Assembly: GCA_028583405.1 (NCBI GenBank)
Contig: CM053261.1
Span: 13,510,459 to 13,574,458 of the forward strand
Direction of reading: 5' to 3'
DNA length: 64,000 bases
Source of the DNA: Pogonophryne albipinna
Lineage: Eukaryota; Chordata; Actinopteri; Perciformes; Artedidraconidae
Below are positions 1 through 16,706 of the stretch, one piece after another. Each line of letters begins with the position of its first letter. Position 1 is the first letter of the stretch. The position numbers and the translations under genes are program-made. The notes beneath the pieces were generated by a model. The model was not told where the DNA came from, did no database searches, and saw only the letters and a list, made by a program, of their open reading frames with translations.

Positions 1-4187
<4,187 letters not shown>

Positions 4188-4718
4188 GGACATCAACTTT
4201 ATAAGTAGAATACGTACATACGCGCACATAAGCATCCATTCTGTGCACCTGTGTACAAATACCTAGAGCTCCACTTTAAATGCATTACGCACACATACTG
4301 TACTTTCCCACGGGCAAATGTATATTGCATATACAGCCATTTAATGTACACAATCATTCATACACAAACAACCTCACTAGGGCCTGACCTCATCTGTTAA
4401 ACCTGGACTGTCTCTATTAATATCACCAGCCTGAAATTCAAAAGGACATTTTATAAGCTCCCTACTCTAGCCCCATACACGCACAAAAGGAGCCTAAATT
4501 CAAACCCACTAGCCACCTCAAGGTATAGTTCCCTTGTTTCCCCTTCCACTGTGTTCACTCATATGTTGACATACAGGACAATGTTTGAGTGCAAATTTCT
4601 CCCCGGCAATATTATGTGATCGTTCCTTCTTCTCCTGCCAACCTGTATGCAATTGTGTACCATGTAAGCAAAAATACTGAGCTGCTTCAAATATTTGCAG
4701 TATTTTAGGCAGCTGGCA

Positions 4719-4724
4719 AATAAA
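4719..4724 (+). terminator. candidate polyadenylation signal, uhrf2
   Basis: First AATAAA downstream of the uhrf2 stop codon (531 bases away). A second occurs at 5127-5132. Which one is used cannot be told from sequence alone. Confidence 0.35.
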
Positions 4725-7700
4725 GTTGCTGGTTAGATGCAGAGATAAAGGCACAGCAGGAAATAACACCCACTGCCCTACATTCAGAATCAGCAAGAAG
4801 GTTACATGACCAGTTGGCAAGGTGAAATTAACTTGTATTACTATATAAAATGGAAGCACGCAATGTTTAATGTCTTTTTGAAGCACGTCATCCATGACAT
4901 GACTTATTTTGTAGGTTAACCAGGAGCATGTGTTAGCAATCCGTTAACTGCTCCTATCACTTGGAAGAATGCCATTATAAAATGTCTTGCCAGAGCATTT
5001 TCAGATAACAGAAATTTGGCAGCAGTGTCCGGTTTGTTTGGAGCGTCCAGAGATTTCTGGGTTTAAAAAAGAGCAACCTCGTAACACTGATCAACAGGCA
5101 CAACTCTTTCAGATTTAATAAGGAGAAATAAAGGCATTAAGTTCATAAACATACCAAAGACATCAGGCGCAAGAGCAGTTCAGAGGCAAATATCTGCAGA
5201 ACCGGACAAAAAGTCATTTCTAATGAGGAACCACACCTGAAAAGAAAACACACTTATCTCAAACATGACCTTGCCAATTCTTCCTCTAGAAAGGCACTGT
5301 GTTCCATTTCCAAGCAGCTTCAAATAAATGTGCAAGCCAGACAAACATGTTACTAGATCTCTCTCAAGAGCTGTTGAAACCTCTAACACTATTGAAATGA
5401 TGCATTAAACATTTATATTAAGACATTTATATAATGTACTCTCATTCATAGCTGCACTTTTTCAGACTGAACTGTCCTTCTACATTACGTGATGTAGTGG
5501 AAATCAAAGACTAGCAGGCTTTGCACCTGAAGAGCTTGAAAGTGTGAGTTGCACTCGGTTGTTATTTTGAACGACGCCTCGAAGGGCACACTGGTTGTCC
5601 CCGGTGTTACCAAGCAACCATAATCAACCAGGACTTCACACAAAGACGGTTAGCATATTTTGTGCTCAGCAGATATTCATCTGCTATTGTTCTCTCTGTT
5701 AGAGTATAATCTCTGGAGAGCTCTGGATATCCAACTCAATCTGCTTCTGCTTAATTTTTTTCAAACGTAGTCTTATTAGGGATTGCACAGCCAGGATAAT
5801 GTGAGTTAATTGTTGTCTCATTACATGCAGAAAATGGATTTATATTCCCTGACAAAGAGGAATCAATATGATCCTTATATAGATTCACATCATCAGTCTC
5901 AGAGGCCGAAATGTGCAGTCATCCCAGTATACAGAATGTAAGATGGACAGAAATACACTGTGCGACCAGTCTGATATGGTCAATATGATATATTGTTATG
6001 TAGTCCAGACACAAGGAAAAGAGTGCCTTTTACACTAAAACTGTTAAGTACTGAAATCTGCATTCAATGCCTGGTCAGTTTGCTAATGTTGCTTACTTAT
6101 TCCATGCTGATTTAAAATTCTACATTTAGACCATTTTATGTTGGCCAAGTTGTAATATGTGTTAAGGTAACATTTAACAGTTTAAATGTCATTCTTGCAA
6201 AAGTATCAATGGGTTTATGTTCTGTGCTGGGGCTAAGGATCAGTTAATCATTTTCAATAGTGAGAGCTTTTCAACAGCATTACACAGTGGTTGTTTTATA
6301 AAAACAATATTGAATGTTACAGTAAGAAGTGTGTTTCAATCCACATTCAACATACAATTTCATAATTAGTCAGATTTGAATCAAAAATGGGAAAAGTAAA
6401 CAGAGACCCACTTTTTGCAACAGACAGTTGATTCCAGATAGATAAAAGTAATATCTTGTCAGGGTATGGCTTATTTTTTATTTGATTTATGAGTTTTCTG
6501 GCTACATTAGATGGACAGAGGTGAATTAGTTGTACAGGAAACAGTGTGCACTCATAGTGCAACTCAAAAACAGAACAAATCTTCAAGTCTAATTTACCAT
6601 GATCCAAGACTGAACACGTACATCAGCATTGACATATTTTATTTACCTTCTCCATATTACCACATGGTAATATGTAACAGCTGGATAGATGGACGTGTAT
6701 CCTTATGGAGCCATGAACACATGCTCCATTATTGAATCTTCACATTTCCATCCGACACACCAATTCTTATATTTTGCGCACATCATATACATATTCCTAT
6801 CTTGAGCAGCTGACAGATTAGCATCCTTTCCGTTGCTGATATGGTACTTTAAATGTCTCAGGTTGGCAGGTTTGATAGGAACTAGAACTGAATTTCAGAT
6901 AATGCTCCCAAAATAGTTACTTAGTCGTTGGTTTTGTGGGGAAACGTAGCCCTCGTTCATTGATATCATCACGCTCACCGGTATCAGCCTTCGAGGCAGA
7001 GCCATGTTTAGTGTAGCGCTGAGAGAAATATCATGCTGCTGTACACATCCGTTTCTTACTGCTTTGTCGACGTTCAGATCCCTTTTCATCGGCTGGCTGT
7101 TTGTTCGTTTGTGGTGATGTCCTTGTTTATGTTCAATCATTCAGGATTTTTTTTCTATTAACATGTAAGTACAAATGCTACTATGGTCTTTAAAGCTAAC
7201 TGTGATGTGCATTACTTCAACTGTGGCTCAATCTTGTTCAAAGATTATTTTCTCCCTGCATTGACTGGCGAGCTCTTAGCCCCGGTTTCTTTCTCTCCTG
7301 TGACCTTCTCTTCTCCTCCTCCTCTCTCCGTTGTCCTTTGCCCTCCGTGAACCTACAGTACTAACACTTTTTAGACGTCTTGTGGACGCTTGGCTTCAGT
7401 GCTGTGTTGTTTTTATTTTTATTGCACCCTATTGAAAAAAAAAGTTTAAAAAGTTGCATTTAATTTTCTTAGAATGCTTACTATTATATATGTCTGTACA
7501 CCATTTTTCTACTGTTTTAGTTGCTTCTCTTCTACTTTAATCATTAGTCATTTTTATGTGGCGACCTCAAACATATGCCAGTCTGAGGAGATTCATTGCT
7601 TCATATTGTGATCTGAAATTTTATACATGTCATAATAATACTTGATATGTACCTATTAAATATTTGGATTCCAGAAAAACGAATTATTCTTCTGTGTTTG

Positions 7701-8461
7701 TCCTGTATTAAAACATATGATAAATGGGTGTTGTTTTTACAGATATTTTAAACAATCACGTTTCTTTGCATGTTTGTAAAAGAAAGTCAATTTGAAAGCA
7801 TTTTAGCCTTTAAATGAGCACCACATTTATTTAAAAGAGTAGTCAAAATAACATTTCAAATCAAGCAGATCTACAGAAGACTACACTATGCCATAAGGAA
7901 TTACATCATAATAAGCATGTTCAAATTACCTTTATTTCAATCCTAAGCGATAGCCAATTTCGCAGCTACAGTTCCATGGTCCTGTCCTGGCTTACTGGGA
8001 TGCTTGAATTGAGTAGAGCCATCGTTAATGGTATTGGCAACACCTGTGCTTTCCCAACAAATCAAAATGGCTACTGGAGAAAAAACAGGCCCTCCTAACC
8101 TAATCCAATCAAGAGCACCAGGTGTTGCTTCGTTCTTAATTAAAAGCCCTGCAGTGCACACCCACACAGGTGTTTTGAGTTCCTCTTGATTGGACCTCTG
8201 CTCAGGTTGAAGATAAGAGCCATGTTGGAAATAACAAAGTCACCAGACTACTGATCTAATCACAACGATTTAAACTGTTTAAAGATGCAGCAAAGCAATG
8301 GAAGGCACGCCATCTATCAAGCATAGTCAGAACACATACACAAATATTAAATAAGACTTGTCATTCACCCTGAGCTCTTATTGTAGTTCAGGCCTCCTGG
8401 GGAGTTGAGCAGCACTTCTGTTTGTATAACTGCTCACATTGATACATACTGCAGATGCTGT

Positions 8462-9164
8462 TTTAAGGCCCATTCCCAAACCGCCCCCTACACCCTACCT
8501 CTCCGTTTGCGCGTTCACGCGGAGGGTCCGCCATATTAAGGGCTGTTCCAAAGCAACGAGTGTGGAGCGTGGAGGGGGAGTGGGCTATCAAGCCCTCAAA
8601 CAGCCAGTCTGCAGCGATGCTGACTTGAGACCGGTCTCTACCTGACCGGAGTCACGCTGTGTGTGTCCGTCGGGAAACAAGCTGTTAAAAAGTAGTTCCA
8701 GCAAACACCCACTGATAAACTACGATGTTAACAACCTCATGATAACCTCATATGTTTTTAACTTAGGATCATACCTGTGTTTAGTCTAGAAAAAGGTAAA
8801 ATTGTGCATTTTATTATAAAGTTGTGTATATTTACAGACCGTTGCAAAAACTAAGAAGCTTATAAACATCAGGTTTACAACTAAAAGAGCTTTGAAACAC
8901 AATGAAAGATGTTTGGAGTTTTATTTGAGTTATTAATTTAAACTTTTTGTCTAAGAGATGCTGATTTGAAACCGTTGTTACATACAGTTACGGCATTTCC
9001 TGTTTCTGCAAGAGAGAGGGGAGTTTGTCCCAAAGCTTGCCGCTGTATTTACTCCCTCCATCTGACAGGAGGGAGCCTCGTTGAGCTGCGAGTGTGGCTA
9101 CAGACGGAGTTCACTCCGTCACGGAGGAGTAGGGTCGAGGGAGTGGTTTGGGATTGGGCCTAAA
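8462..9164. mobile_element. MITE-like element with imperfect terminal inverted repeats
   Basis: The left end reads TTTAAGGCCCATTCCCAAAC. The right end, reverse-complemented, reads TTTAGGCCCAATCCCAAACC, and similarity continues inward (CCCTACCTCTCCG against CCCTACTCCTCCG). Spacing is about 700 bp. There is no transposase ORF, so this is a non-autonomous DNA element. The target duplication is not clear and the superfamily is not assigned. Confidence 0.6.
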
Positions 9165-10074
9165 TCAGCAGTTGAATGGTCCTGAGTCCTGTGAAGCCCC
9201 CTGGTGGTGAGCAGACTCAATACATGCTCTGGATGTCTGCCCTGCTCTTTTGTAACTGACCTGATTTCCTTCAGTTTCCGCAAAATGACAATCACAGAAT
9301 ACGTCATGTTGGATAATAGTTTCAGTATGAGTATTAATGTGCTTTATAGTTTCCTCTGTTCGTTTGTAATGATGCATATTAATAACGTATATTGCACAGA
9401 TGATTGTGTAATACATTACATTGATTTTTAAATCCATCCATACCATATAAATGAACCCCCAGTAGTTACATTAGTCAGATAATGTATCCAGGCTTTACAC
9501 AACTGAATTCAAGGCCTGCATATATGTTTTTTTTGTATAAAACTAGAATTAACACCTTGTTGATGTTGCAGTTCAGGCCTATGTCTGTGGACTTATATTG
9601 GAGAAATTAAAAGGTATTCAATGTACAGTATTTTTGGTGAAATGGAAGTTGTCACTATATTGACTTGTATGATTAAATGAATATTTCCATTAAGAAACAT
9701 TCTGTCTTCACTTAGAATTGTTTTTTACAGAGTATAGACTAGAGGAATGATAGAGCTCAAAGCATTTTAAAACTCTCTTTAGGAAGGGACAGATCATACT
9801 CTTTATCATGAAGAGACTTACATCTTTCAGTGTGTACAACATGCTCCTGCAGATCAGTCTGTTTATTTTTATTATGGGTAATGCAGTGTTTTATCCTATT
9901 GGTAATTTGCAAGACATTTAGTTATGATTAGATTTAAATGATTGAGTTATGGTCATAAAATACCTTTTTGCTTGATTTGAAGTAGTATAGTATTTCTTCT
10001 AACCCAAAGGTAATACATATTAGTGTATTTATGTTGGTGAACAGATGCAGAAAAGTACACAATTGATTGTTTGT

Positions 10075-10080
10075 TTTATT
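10075..10080 (-). terminator. candidate polyadenylation signal, antizyme gene
   Basis: TTTATT on the + strand is AATAAA on the - strand, 959 bases below the antizyme stop codon. It would give a 3' UTR of about 1 kb. Confidence 0.5.
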
Positions 10081-11038
10081 TTCACAGAAGCACAACAGGT
10101 ACCACTATGCTGAACAACAAAGTCAATACTATCTTGAGAAACAAAGTTGTAAAAAGGAATGCTAATAAAAAGACAAAAAATAACTATTCATAACATCACA
10201 GCATTTTTTCAGCCTCCAAAACAAAATACTAAAACATAAAGATAAACATGTCCGAAAGAAGCGAAAGCACTTTGGATTATTCCTTTCATGTTGTACCAAT
10301 ACACTCGACGTAGGATCTTTACCGTGAAACTGAAGCGCCTACATCAGACACATGTAACAGCATTCATCTTTTCACTCTGCCTCTAATCTAAATGCATTCA
10401 CTATCCAGCTATGAAGTACCAATTATTGGGGCTGTCATTCAAAAGTAACGTTTGAAAAAATCCAAATACTTTCAAGAGAATGTTAGTGCTACATAATAAA
10501 TCTGGTCCCACTGAAATGAGTGTTACTTCATTCAGAGAGAAAGAAAATGAGACAAATCCAAAGCCATTGTTTAGCCAATCAAAAAAAAGCTGGAGTACCC
10601 GAGTGTAAACCTGATGACCTTTTTATTGTACATTCAAGAACTGAAGAATCCTCCACCTTAATCTATCATAAAAAGGAAATATCAATAAAAACTAAGACTT
10701 GACCATAAATGGAAAATATACCAGAACTTATAGCTATGACAACTGCAATATGATTGAACAAAACAAAGGTTCCCTCCTTTTAAGGAGACAACACCAATTA
10801 ATCTTCAATGTGTAAAGAGTATAATAAAACACAGAGATAGATGGTGGAAACAGGAGATGCACATCTTACATATTCCCTTGAACACAACAAGCATGGGGGA
10901 AATGGATACTTGCATACAGAGCTACGGCAGAGGGTTTAACACAGACGGTGCTTTATATGAGTAAGCTGGGACGGGATGGACAAACATACAATGGGAGGGA
11001 AGTAGGGGGGGGGGGGTGTGGAGGGGCTATCCAGTGGG

Positions 11039-14000
11039 CTACTCCTCATCCGAAGAGTCCCGGTCAAAGTTGTAGGCCATGAAGAAAACGTCGGGTCGAG
11101 GTGGGACAAGGGCATGGCCCGGTTTCACAATCTCAAAGCCCAGGAAACTGAATGTACGCACCAGTTTAGCTGCAAGAACAAGGCAGGTACAACAGGTTTT
11201 AGGTTGCAGTAAAAGTCACATCACAGAAGCCAAAAATAATGATGTTATTAAAGTTATTCTGAAGGAAAGAAGGTGGGCTAGGGAAAACGGGGTTGTTAGC
11301 ACTTACCACGATCATCTCTTTTCTTGTAAAAGCAGACAAACACGCTAACGACTTTCAGATGTTCTTCAGCATACTCCAGTAGAGCTGCAAAACTGGAAGG
11401 AGAACAGAAAGAGGCTTTGGGTTAGAAATGGGAAACAACCTCAGAACATAAAGCACCAAAAAAATGATCATTTTAAAAAGGCTCTGCTTAGGCTTCCCTT
11501 GAAGATTGAAAAGAGGGCCTCCCTGATTCTGTAAAATCAGGCTAAACATCGATAAAGGCTTGATTATGTTCATGCTGCCAGGATCAGATCACTTTCCGTT
11601 AAACACACTTATATGAAATGTATTCGTGTTTTACTCCCATATGACTAAAGTGTGTCATTATAAAAATCGGTGTATTCCACTCGAGGTTTCTCCTGCTGCT
11701 AATTGTGTAGCCTCACCTCTCCTTGCTGCCTTCAGGAAGAGGGTCAAGAGGTATCTCCACGTAAAGTGCGCCGCTGCTCAAGACAGCATCCCACTGTATC
11801 GTCTTGGTAACGGTGGGACGACTTTGGAAGTGGAGGATCCCAGGGCGACCATTCCCTGCTGGTTCCTCCGTTACAGTCAGCTTTCGATCCTAGAAACACA
11901 AACACTAGTTACCACATGTCATAACAGCAGTGGGTGACTTGTGTGTTATATTTCATGTCCAATTATAATATAACTAGCATGAAAATTGCCTTTTTATGCT
12001 GTCTGTAATGCTGATCAAGCAGAGCAAATAAAGCTAATACATTGAACTATTACGGGAAAGGAAATTCAGCGATGTGCGACTGCATGCGTGTGTTTGTATG
12101 CTGTGTAGACTTACAGAGTGGAGTGGCCGAGTGTGATCCCGTGTGCCATTCCCTCGCCCACCTGGGATCTTCAGGGGTGGGAGAGGGGCATCAGGAGCAC
12201 CACTGAGGCCCCAGGCCACGGGTACTACTACTACAGTGCAGGGACAAACTGCAGAGGAGGAGATAATCAAACACGGTTAAGGACTTGTAATAAAGTTTTT
12301 TCTGGAAATCAACATGTGTTAGTATGTGCACATAATTTGGATTTATAAACTCCAACCTCAAAGACATGTCATGGCAGTGAGACTCAACACAAACAAATTC
12401 AGACCTTGACCAAAATTGTCCTTGTATTCCAGGAAGAATTAGCAATATCATTTCACAAATATGGTGCACATTCATACATAAGTGCTCAATCCACAACATG
12501 TGTAATATAAGCAGGCCTAAGTGTTCTTTCAAAAGGCTTACAGTTTATGTTCCCCAAAACAATGGCACTGTGTTTACTGAGTTGTTAACAGAACGATTTT
12601 AAAGGGTGCACTAACACAGCAGGATGGAGGCAACCAAGTGAAAACATTTGCTGCCAACAGCACAACCTGTTGGGTAAACAAACCTTATCTTGTGACCTTG
12701 TACACAGCGTAAAAGAGCTACTGACAAAGCCATGCAAATGCACATTATCATACAAATATAAGCTTATCTCATAAGCTGGTTTATATTAGGGTTGCAACTG
12801 ACCATTATCATTAGTGATTGATTATTTTTTTGTTATTTATATTGAAAATGCATTTTTCTAATGTCTAAAAATAGTGAAATTGGTCATCGGTTTACCATCA
12901 TATATGACAAACAAATACACCCAATCAATACATTTGAACCACCGTGGACAATTTTATTTATTAGGATAAATGGGAAATATAAGTATATATTGTATTATGA
13001 TTTGTGTTGCAAATACATTATCTGTCGATTCAGAAATTAATATACTGACTCATAATTTCTCAAATGTAATAGAGTATTTTAACAGCTGTCCCTTAGGAGT
13101 CAGGTCATCTCTCTTGCCTTTAGTCTGAAAGTGTGGCTTATTGTATTAGCGGAGTTGCAAATCAATATGTTCTGTAAATAATTCAACAAGTCCACCCACA
13201 GTGGATGGCTGATGATATACTCTCGGTTTTGTTGTGCAAAGGCAGATTAGGAATGGGAGCTAAGAGTAAAACATTTACTTGAACAACTATTACCTCTTGG
13301 TGTATGTTAACTATTCACCATGTTGTCGTGTTTAAGTCTCTGTCATGCCGTCACGAAGCTGCAGCAGTAAACTGTCAGTTGCGTAATAAGCAACCTGGCT
13401 CTTGTCAGCTCACGAAATAAACGTGGCCAGAAATATGTACTGACCTGACGACTTTACGGGCACATTCTTAACCTGGTGTTATTTTACTCTCTCTCTCTCT
13501 CTCTTCTGTCTTCCTGTTATTGATCACCAATGATAATAGGGTTAGTTAAGGTGTATACATATGTGGTGAAACCCTACACCGTTTTAACCGAAGATGGAAT
13601 TTCTTAAATACAGTCTATGGTTTTAACAGGCACTTTTTTCGGCAAAAATAAATTATATCACTCGTTTAAGTCACCCTCGTCCCCACTTGTTGACCGTAAA
13701 CTGTCAGTGTATTTAATATACATGGAAGTATGTTTGGTCTTTAAATTGGCTAACGTGAAAGTAATTGAAACACGTATGTATAATTCCCTAGTATAAGTTC
13801 CTTGTATAAACGGCAAATTAAACTTGTTTACTTTCTCCGTATCAAAATAATAATCGGAAACTGTTGAAGTGTTGATGCATCATAATTGAGCTAGGTGACG
13901 AACCTAACTCCAGTGATGTAACGTTACCATTTCAACGAGGTTCATTGGCTAACGTTAGCTAAGGTTGTTAATATAGCAAATTAATATCCGTCGCTTATTT

Positions 14001-14252
14001 CACCATGACAATTTTTAAAACAACATTATACCGGCAGCTATCACCTGATGTAACGATGTGACATTGGTGATACACAGTGTAAACCTTACATTTAAAGTTA
14101 AACGCGTTTTACTTCCGCTTTTCCGTGGCTCCTAGCTTAGCTTAGCCACCCCTCCCCCACACATCACGGTTAGCCGTTAGCTAGGTTTGGTGTTTTTAAT
14201 CGTTTACTTACTTCCCAATCATGTCACAGATACCGTTACTTAAATCCGCCAT
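11039..14252 (-). CDS. oaz1: Ornithine decarboxylase antizyme (OAZ1-like), made by programmed +1 frameshift
   Basis: Five coding exons on the minus strand: 14252-14212, 12248-12115, 11889-11717, 11392-11307, 11169-11039 (stop TAG). Antizyme binds ornithine decarboxylase monomers, inhibits them and delivers them to the 26S proteasome without ubiquitin; it also blocks polyamine uptake. ORF1 has 32 codons (N-terminus [14 protein letters not shown]) and ends at TGA 12193-12191. ORF2, in the +1 frame, starts [16 protein letters not shown] and ends [13 protein letters not shown]. Reading through the shift gives 187 residues with all junctions in phase. Conserved family motifs are [33 protein letters not shown] and [30 protein letters not shown] and the C-terminus favour OAZ1; WDAVLSS, RPDV and the short ORF1 are OAZ2-like. 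The start is chosen for its strong Kozak context (ACCATGG) and phase with exon 2. Paralogue a/b status is not resolvable here. Confidence 0.93.
12151..12187 (-). promoter_or_regulatory. Frameshift-stimulating RNA pseudoknot 3' of the antizyme UGA
   Basis: Minus-strand CCCTC (12187-12183) pairs with GAGGG (12155-12151), and CCCACC (12181-12176) pairs with GGTGGG (12162-12157). These form one long stem with a single mismatch and leave a loop available for the second pseudoknot stem. The loop sequence CCTGAAGATCCCA is essentially that of vertebrate OAZ1 mRNA as I recall it. The spacing of a few bases from the UGA fits the known element. Confidence 0.88.
12191..12199 (-). promoter_or_regulatory. 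Antizyme +1 ribosomal frameshift site (TGC TCC TGA)
   Basis: On the minus strand the zero frame reads TGG TGC TCC TGA, followed by TGCCCC. TCC-TGA-T is the canonical animal antizyme shift site: the ribosome pauses at UGA (12193-12191), slips one base forward and continues as Asp-Ala-Pro. Polyamines stimulate the event, giving negative feedback. The frame after the shift stays open to the last exon, so the site is under selection. Confidence 0.97.
12249..14211. other. antizyme intron 1
   Basis: Intron of about 1.96 kb between the short first coding exon and the frameshift exon, with donor GTAAGT at 14211-14206 and acceptor AG at 12250-12249. Around 12786-12900 there is AT-rich sequence beginning GGGTTGCAACTGA, resembling a common teleost GATTA-rich repeat. 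No other feature is seen. Confidence 0.7.
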
Positions 14253-16105
14253 GGTAGTTAAAGACTGTTGTTTTCCTTCTTTCTCGCGAGCAAAGCAATG
14301 ACTGTTTAGGATCCGCTGGAGGTTGGATTTTACCATCCGGCCTCGGGTAGAGACACGACAGGCTGACTGCTCTCTGCAATGTTTGGCTAGCTAATGATCG
14401 GTCAGAGTCGAAAGCTGGTAGAGATAACAGCAGTCAAGTCACCCAAAATAAAAGTCATACGTTTCCGTCAGGTTGTTTTCTTCCCCTTCAAAATACAAGT
14501 CATCGAAAATGTTTTTATTTGCTCATGCACAGTTAAAGCAATCACATCTTTAGTAACATTTGTATTGCAGATTTAACAAACATTATTGACTTACAAATTG
14601 CATCATCTGTGCCTCTCGCTACATTAAGACCAGCAAATACTCAATGTAATTGAACCATAATAAGACAAGAAATCTGTTTGTTTGACAAATATAATGGCTG
14701 ACAGCTTTCATGCTTTCAATATACTGTGTTTTATAAATAATTTACCATTTGTATTGTCCCTGTCCACAATACATTTTTCATGAAAAGATAGTCATTTATT
14801 TTAGCATTTTCATATTTCACATTAGGATCATTTCTGTTTAATTGTTTAGATAATTTTATTTTCCAACAGAACGATATCAATTATGAATTTAATACATTAT
14901 TCACAACATTTATACATTAAAGATAATCGTTGTTAACATAACAAGGGGGTGTTATAGCTCCCTGCATTTATTTGATGCATTTTAGGTGAGCAGACACCAT
15001 TCTGTTCTGTTAAGCACAAACTATTTTAGACTAGAGTGTCCCCAGGCAAGAAATAGGCTAGGGTTGGAATCATAGACAGTATGGTTGGAATGAAAGACAT
15101 TATCTTTAATATCTTATTCCAGAACCTTGTTTTGAAAGAGGAAGCCATGTTGACAGCTAAGCCTCAACTGAGCTAGCTTCACAATCCTGCTAACAAGCTA
15201 ATGCTAAGCATAAATGCTAAGCGTTGAACATCCTAGTTAAAATGACTGTTACTTCACGTTGATAAAATAACATATAAAACGCCGGATAATATCTAGAGTA
15301 CCACCACTAAACAATATATTTTGTATAAAGTACAGTTCATTTTAATATCAAAACTAACTACGCGTCCTTCCTGAATATTGAAAACAAATAGCATTTCTGC
15401 TACCTGTGTTAGCTGCCGACAGGCTAGCGGCTATAGTATTTACATGAGGGCGTCTAATGGAAAAGTACCGAGGACATAGAAAAACAAAGACACTAAAGGC
15501 CTATGTTTATTGACCTTTACTTTATTCTGACATTCATCCCTTTAACAATGTCTTAATTAATGTGGCCTGTTGTATCTGAGTGTTAACAGTAATATATTAA
15601 ATCGATTTTGTGAAGTATTTGTATTTATTATTGTGATTGTTTCCATTTTAGGCTATAGGCTACACATGTTGTACTCATTACTACAGCACATTTGTTGCAT
15701 ATAGATACAGGCTACTTATTACTTTGCATATTAATTTAGAAGGTTTCACATGGAAAACTTCTCATTGTAAAGTTCCTATAAATAACTGAAGATAATGAAA
15801 TATATCATTAGATTCTATTAATTGATTAGATACATATTTTTTGCTTGGAAGTATAAACACACACACAACAAAGTGGTAGCATTACAGGAAAGAAGTCAGT
15901 GTGCACTGTGCAATGACTACCGTAGGATAAACTGCAGTGTTGAATTCTACGGCATGAACACCTCGTCTGCTTTTCTCATCTCGTCCACACGATGGCGACA
16001 AAGTAGCACCAAATCTGCATACTCCCAGTGTCACATCAATCAAATCACATCATAATATCAGTTCAGCAGGCAGCAATATTAATATGCCAAATACATAAAT
16101 AAATA

Positions 16106-16313
16106 ATGTTGTTTCTGTTGCTCTCCCTGAGGTTTCTCCCATTTCCCCCTTTAAAACTGTGGGTTTTCTTCGGAAGTTTTTCCTTGTACGATGTGAGGGT
16201 CTAAGGACAGAGGGTGTCGTATTGTCATACTGATATTTTGTACAAACTGTGAAGTCCACTGAGACAAATGTAACATTTGTGATATTGGGCTATATAAATA
16301 AACATTGATTGAT
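16106..16313 (+). mobile_element. 5'-truncated LINE 3' tail (L2/CR1-like)
   Basis: Begins near CTGTTGCTCTCCCTGAGG and ends GGGCTATATAAATAAACATT followed by (GATT)n. This closing motif is typical of 3' tails of abundant teleost LINEs. No reverse-transcriptase coding sequence remains. The family name is not certain. Confidence 0.6.
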
Positions 16314-16648
16314 TGTGTTCTATTTTTTCTAAGAGTTAAATAAATTGGCTTATAAAAGTTAGGCAAATATTTGTTATAAAGTCTAATTGTAAAATGTGTT
16401 TGTAATGTCCCCATAGCCTGGATTTTCATCTTTAAAAAAAAAAAGAGTTGGATATTGTGTTGGTAATATTATTAGGTATAGCTTACTGTGAACCTTTGCA
16501 CATTCCATTGGCATCATTTTGGATATGGTTGCACACAACTGCACAGTTATCATTGTAAAAACTATTTTACTATATTTAATTGTAATATTGTATGCACCAA
16601 ACTCCGTGGCGAATTCCTCGTAATGAAAAACTCTTGGCAATAAACCTG

Positions 16649-16649
<1 letters not shown>

Positions 16650-16683
<34 letters not shown>

Positions 16684-16706
16684 CGTGTGTGTGTGTGCGT
16701 GTGTAT
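16650..16706. repeat. (TG)n microsatellite, interrupted by CG steps
   Basis: Alternating TG with several GC substitutions; it produces spurious His/Thr-rich open frames on the other strand. Confidence 0.9.

Larger units (their letters stand above)
4188..10074. other. uhrf2 3' UTR and uhrf2/antizyme intergenic region
   Basis: No coding exon could be supported. uhrf2 (+) and the antizyme (-) converge here. Polyadenylation hexamers in the + direction occur at 4719-4724 and 5127-5132 (AATAAA), with an ATTAAA near 7654, so the uhrf2 3' end is uncertain. A MITE lies at 8462-9164. Open frames in this stretch are short and show no recognisable protein. Confidence 0.6.

Noticed and set aside
4518..4895. 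125-codon minus-strand frame in the uhrf2 3' region
   Set aside because: No recognisable domain, atypical composition and no splice support.
12191..12193. In-frame TGA and frame change in the antizyme as a pseudogene lesion or sequencing error
   Set aside because: It is the canonical antizyme shift site with a matching pseudoknot; all other exons are intact and in phase.
11039..14252. OAZ2 as identity
   Set aside because: The short ORF1 and WDAVLSS look OAZ2-like, but the pseudoknot loop, IPGGRGN, LPEGSKES and the MAY.F.R.SS.EE tail favour OAZ1. Kept as OAZ1-like with the doubt stated.
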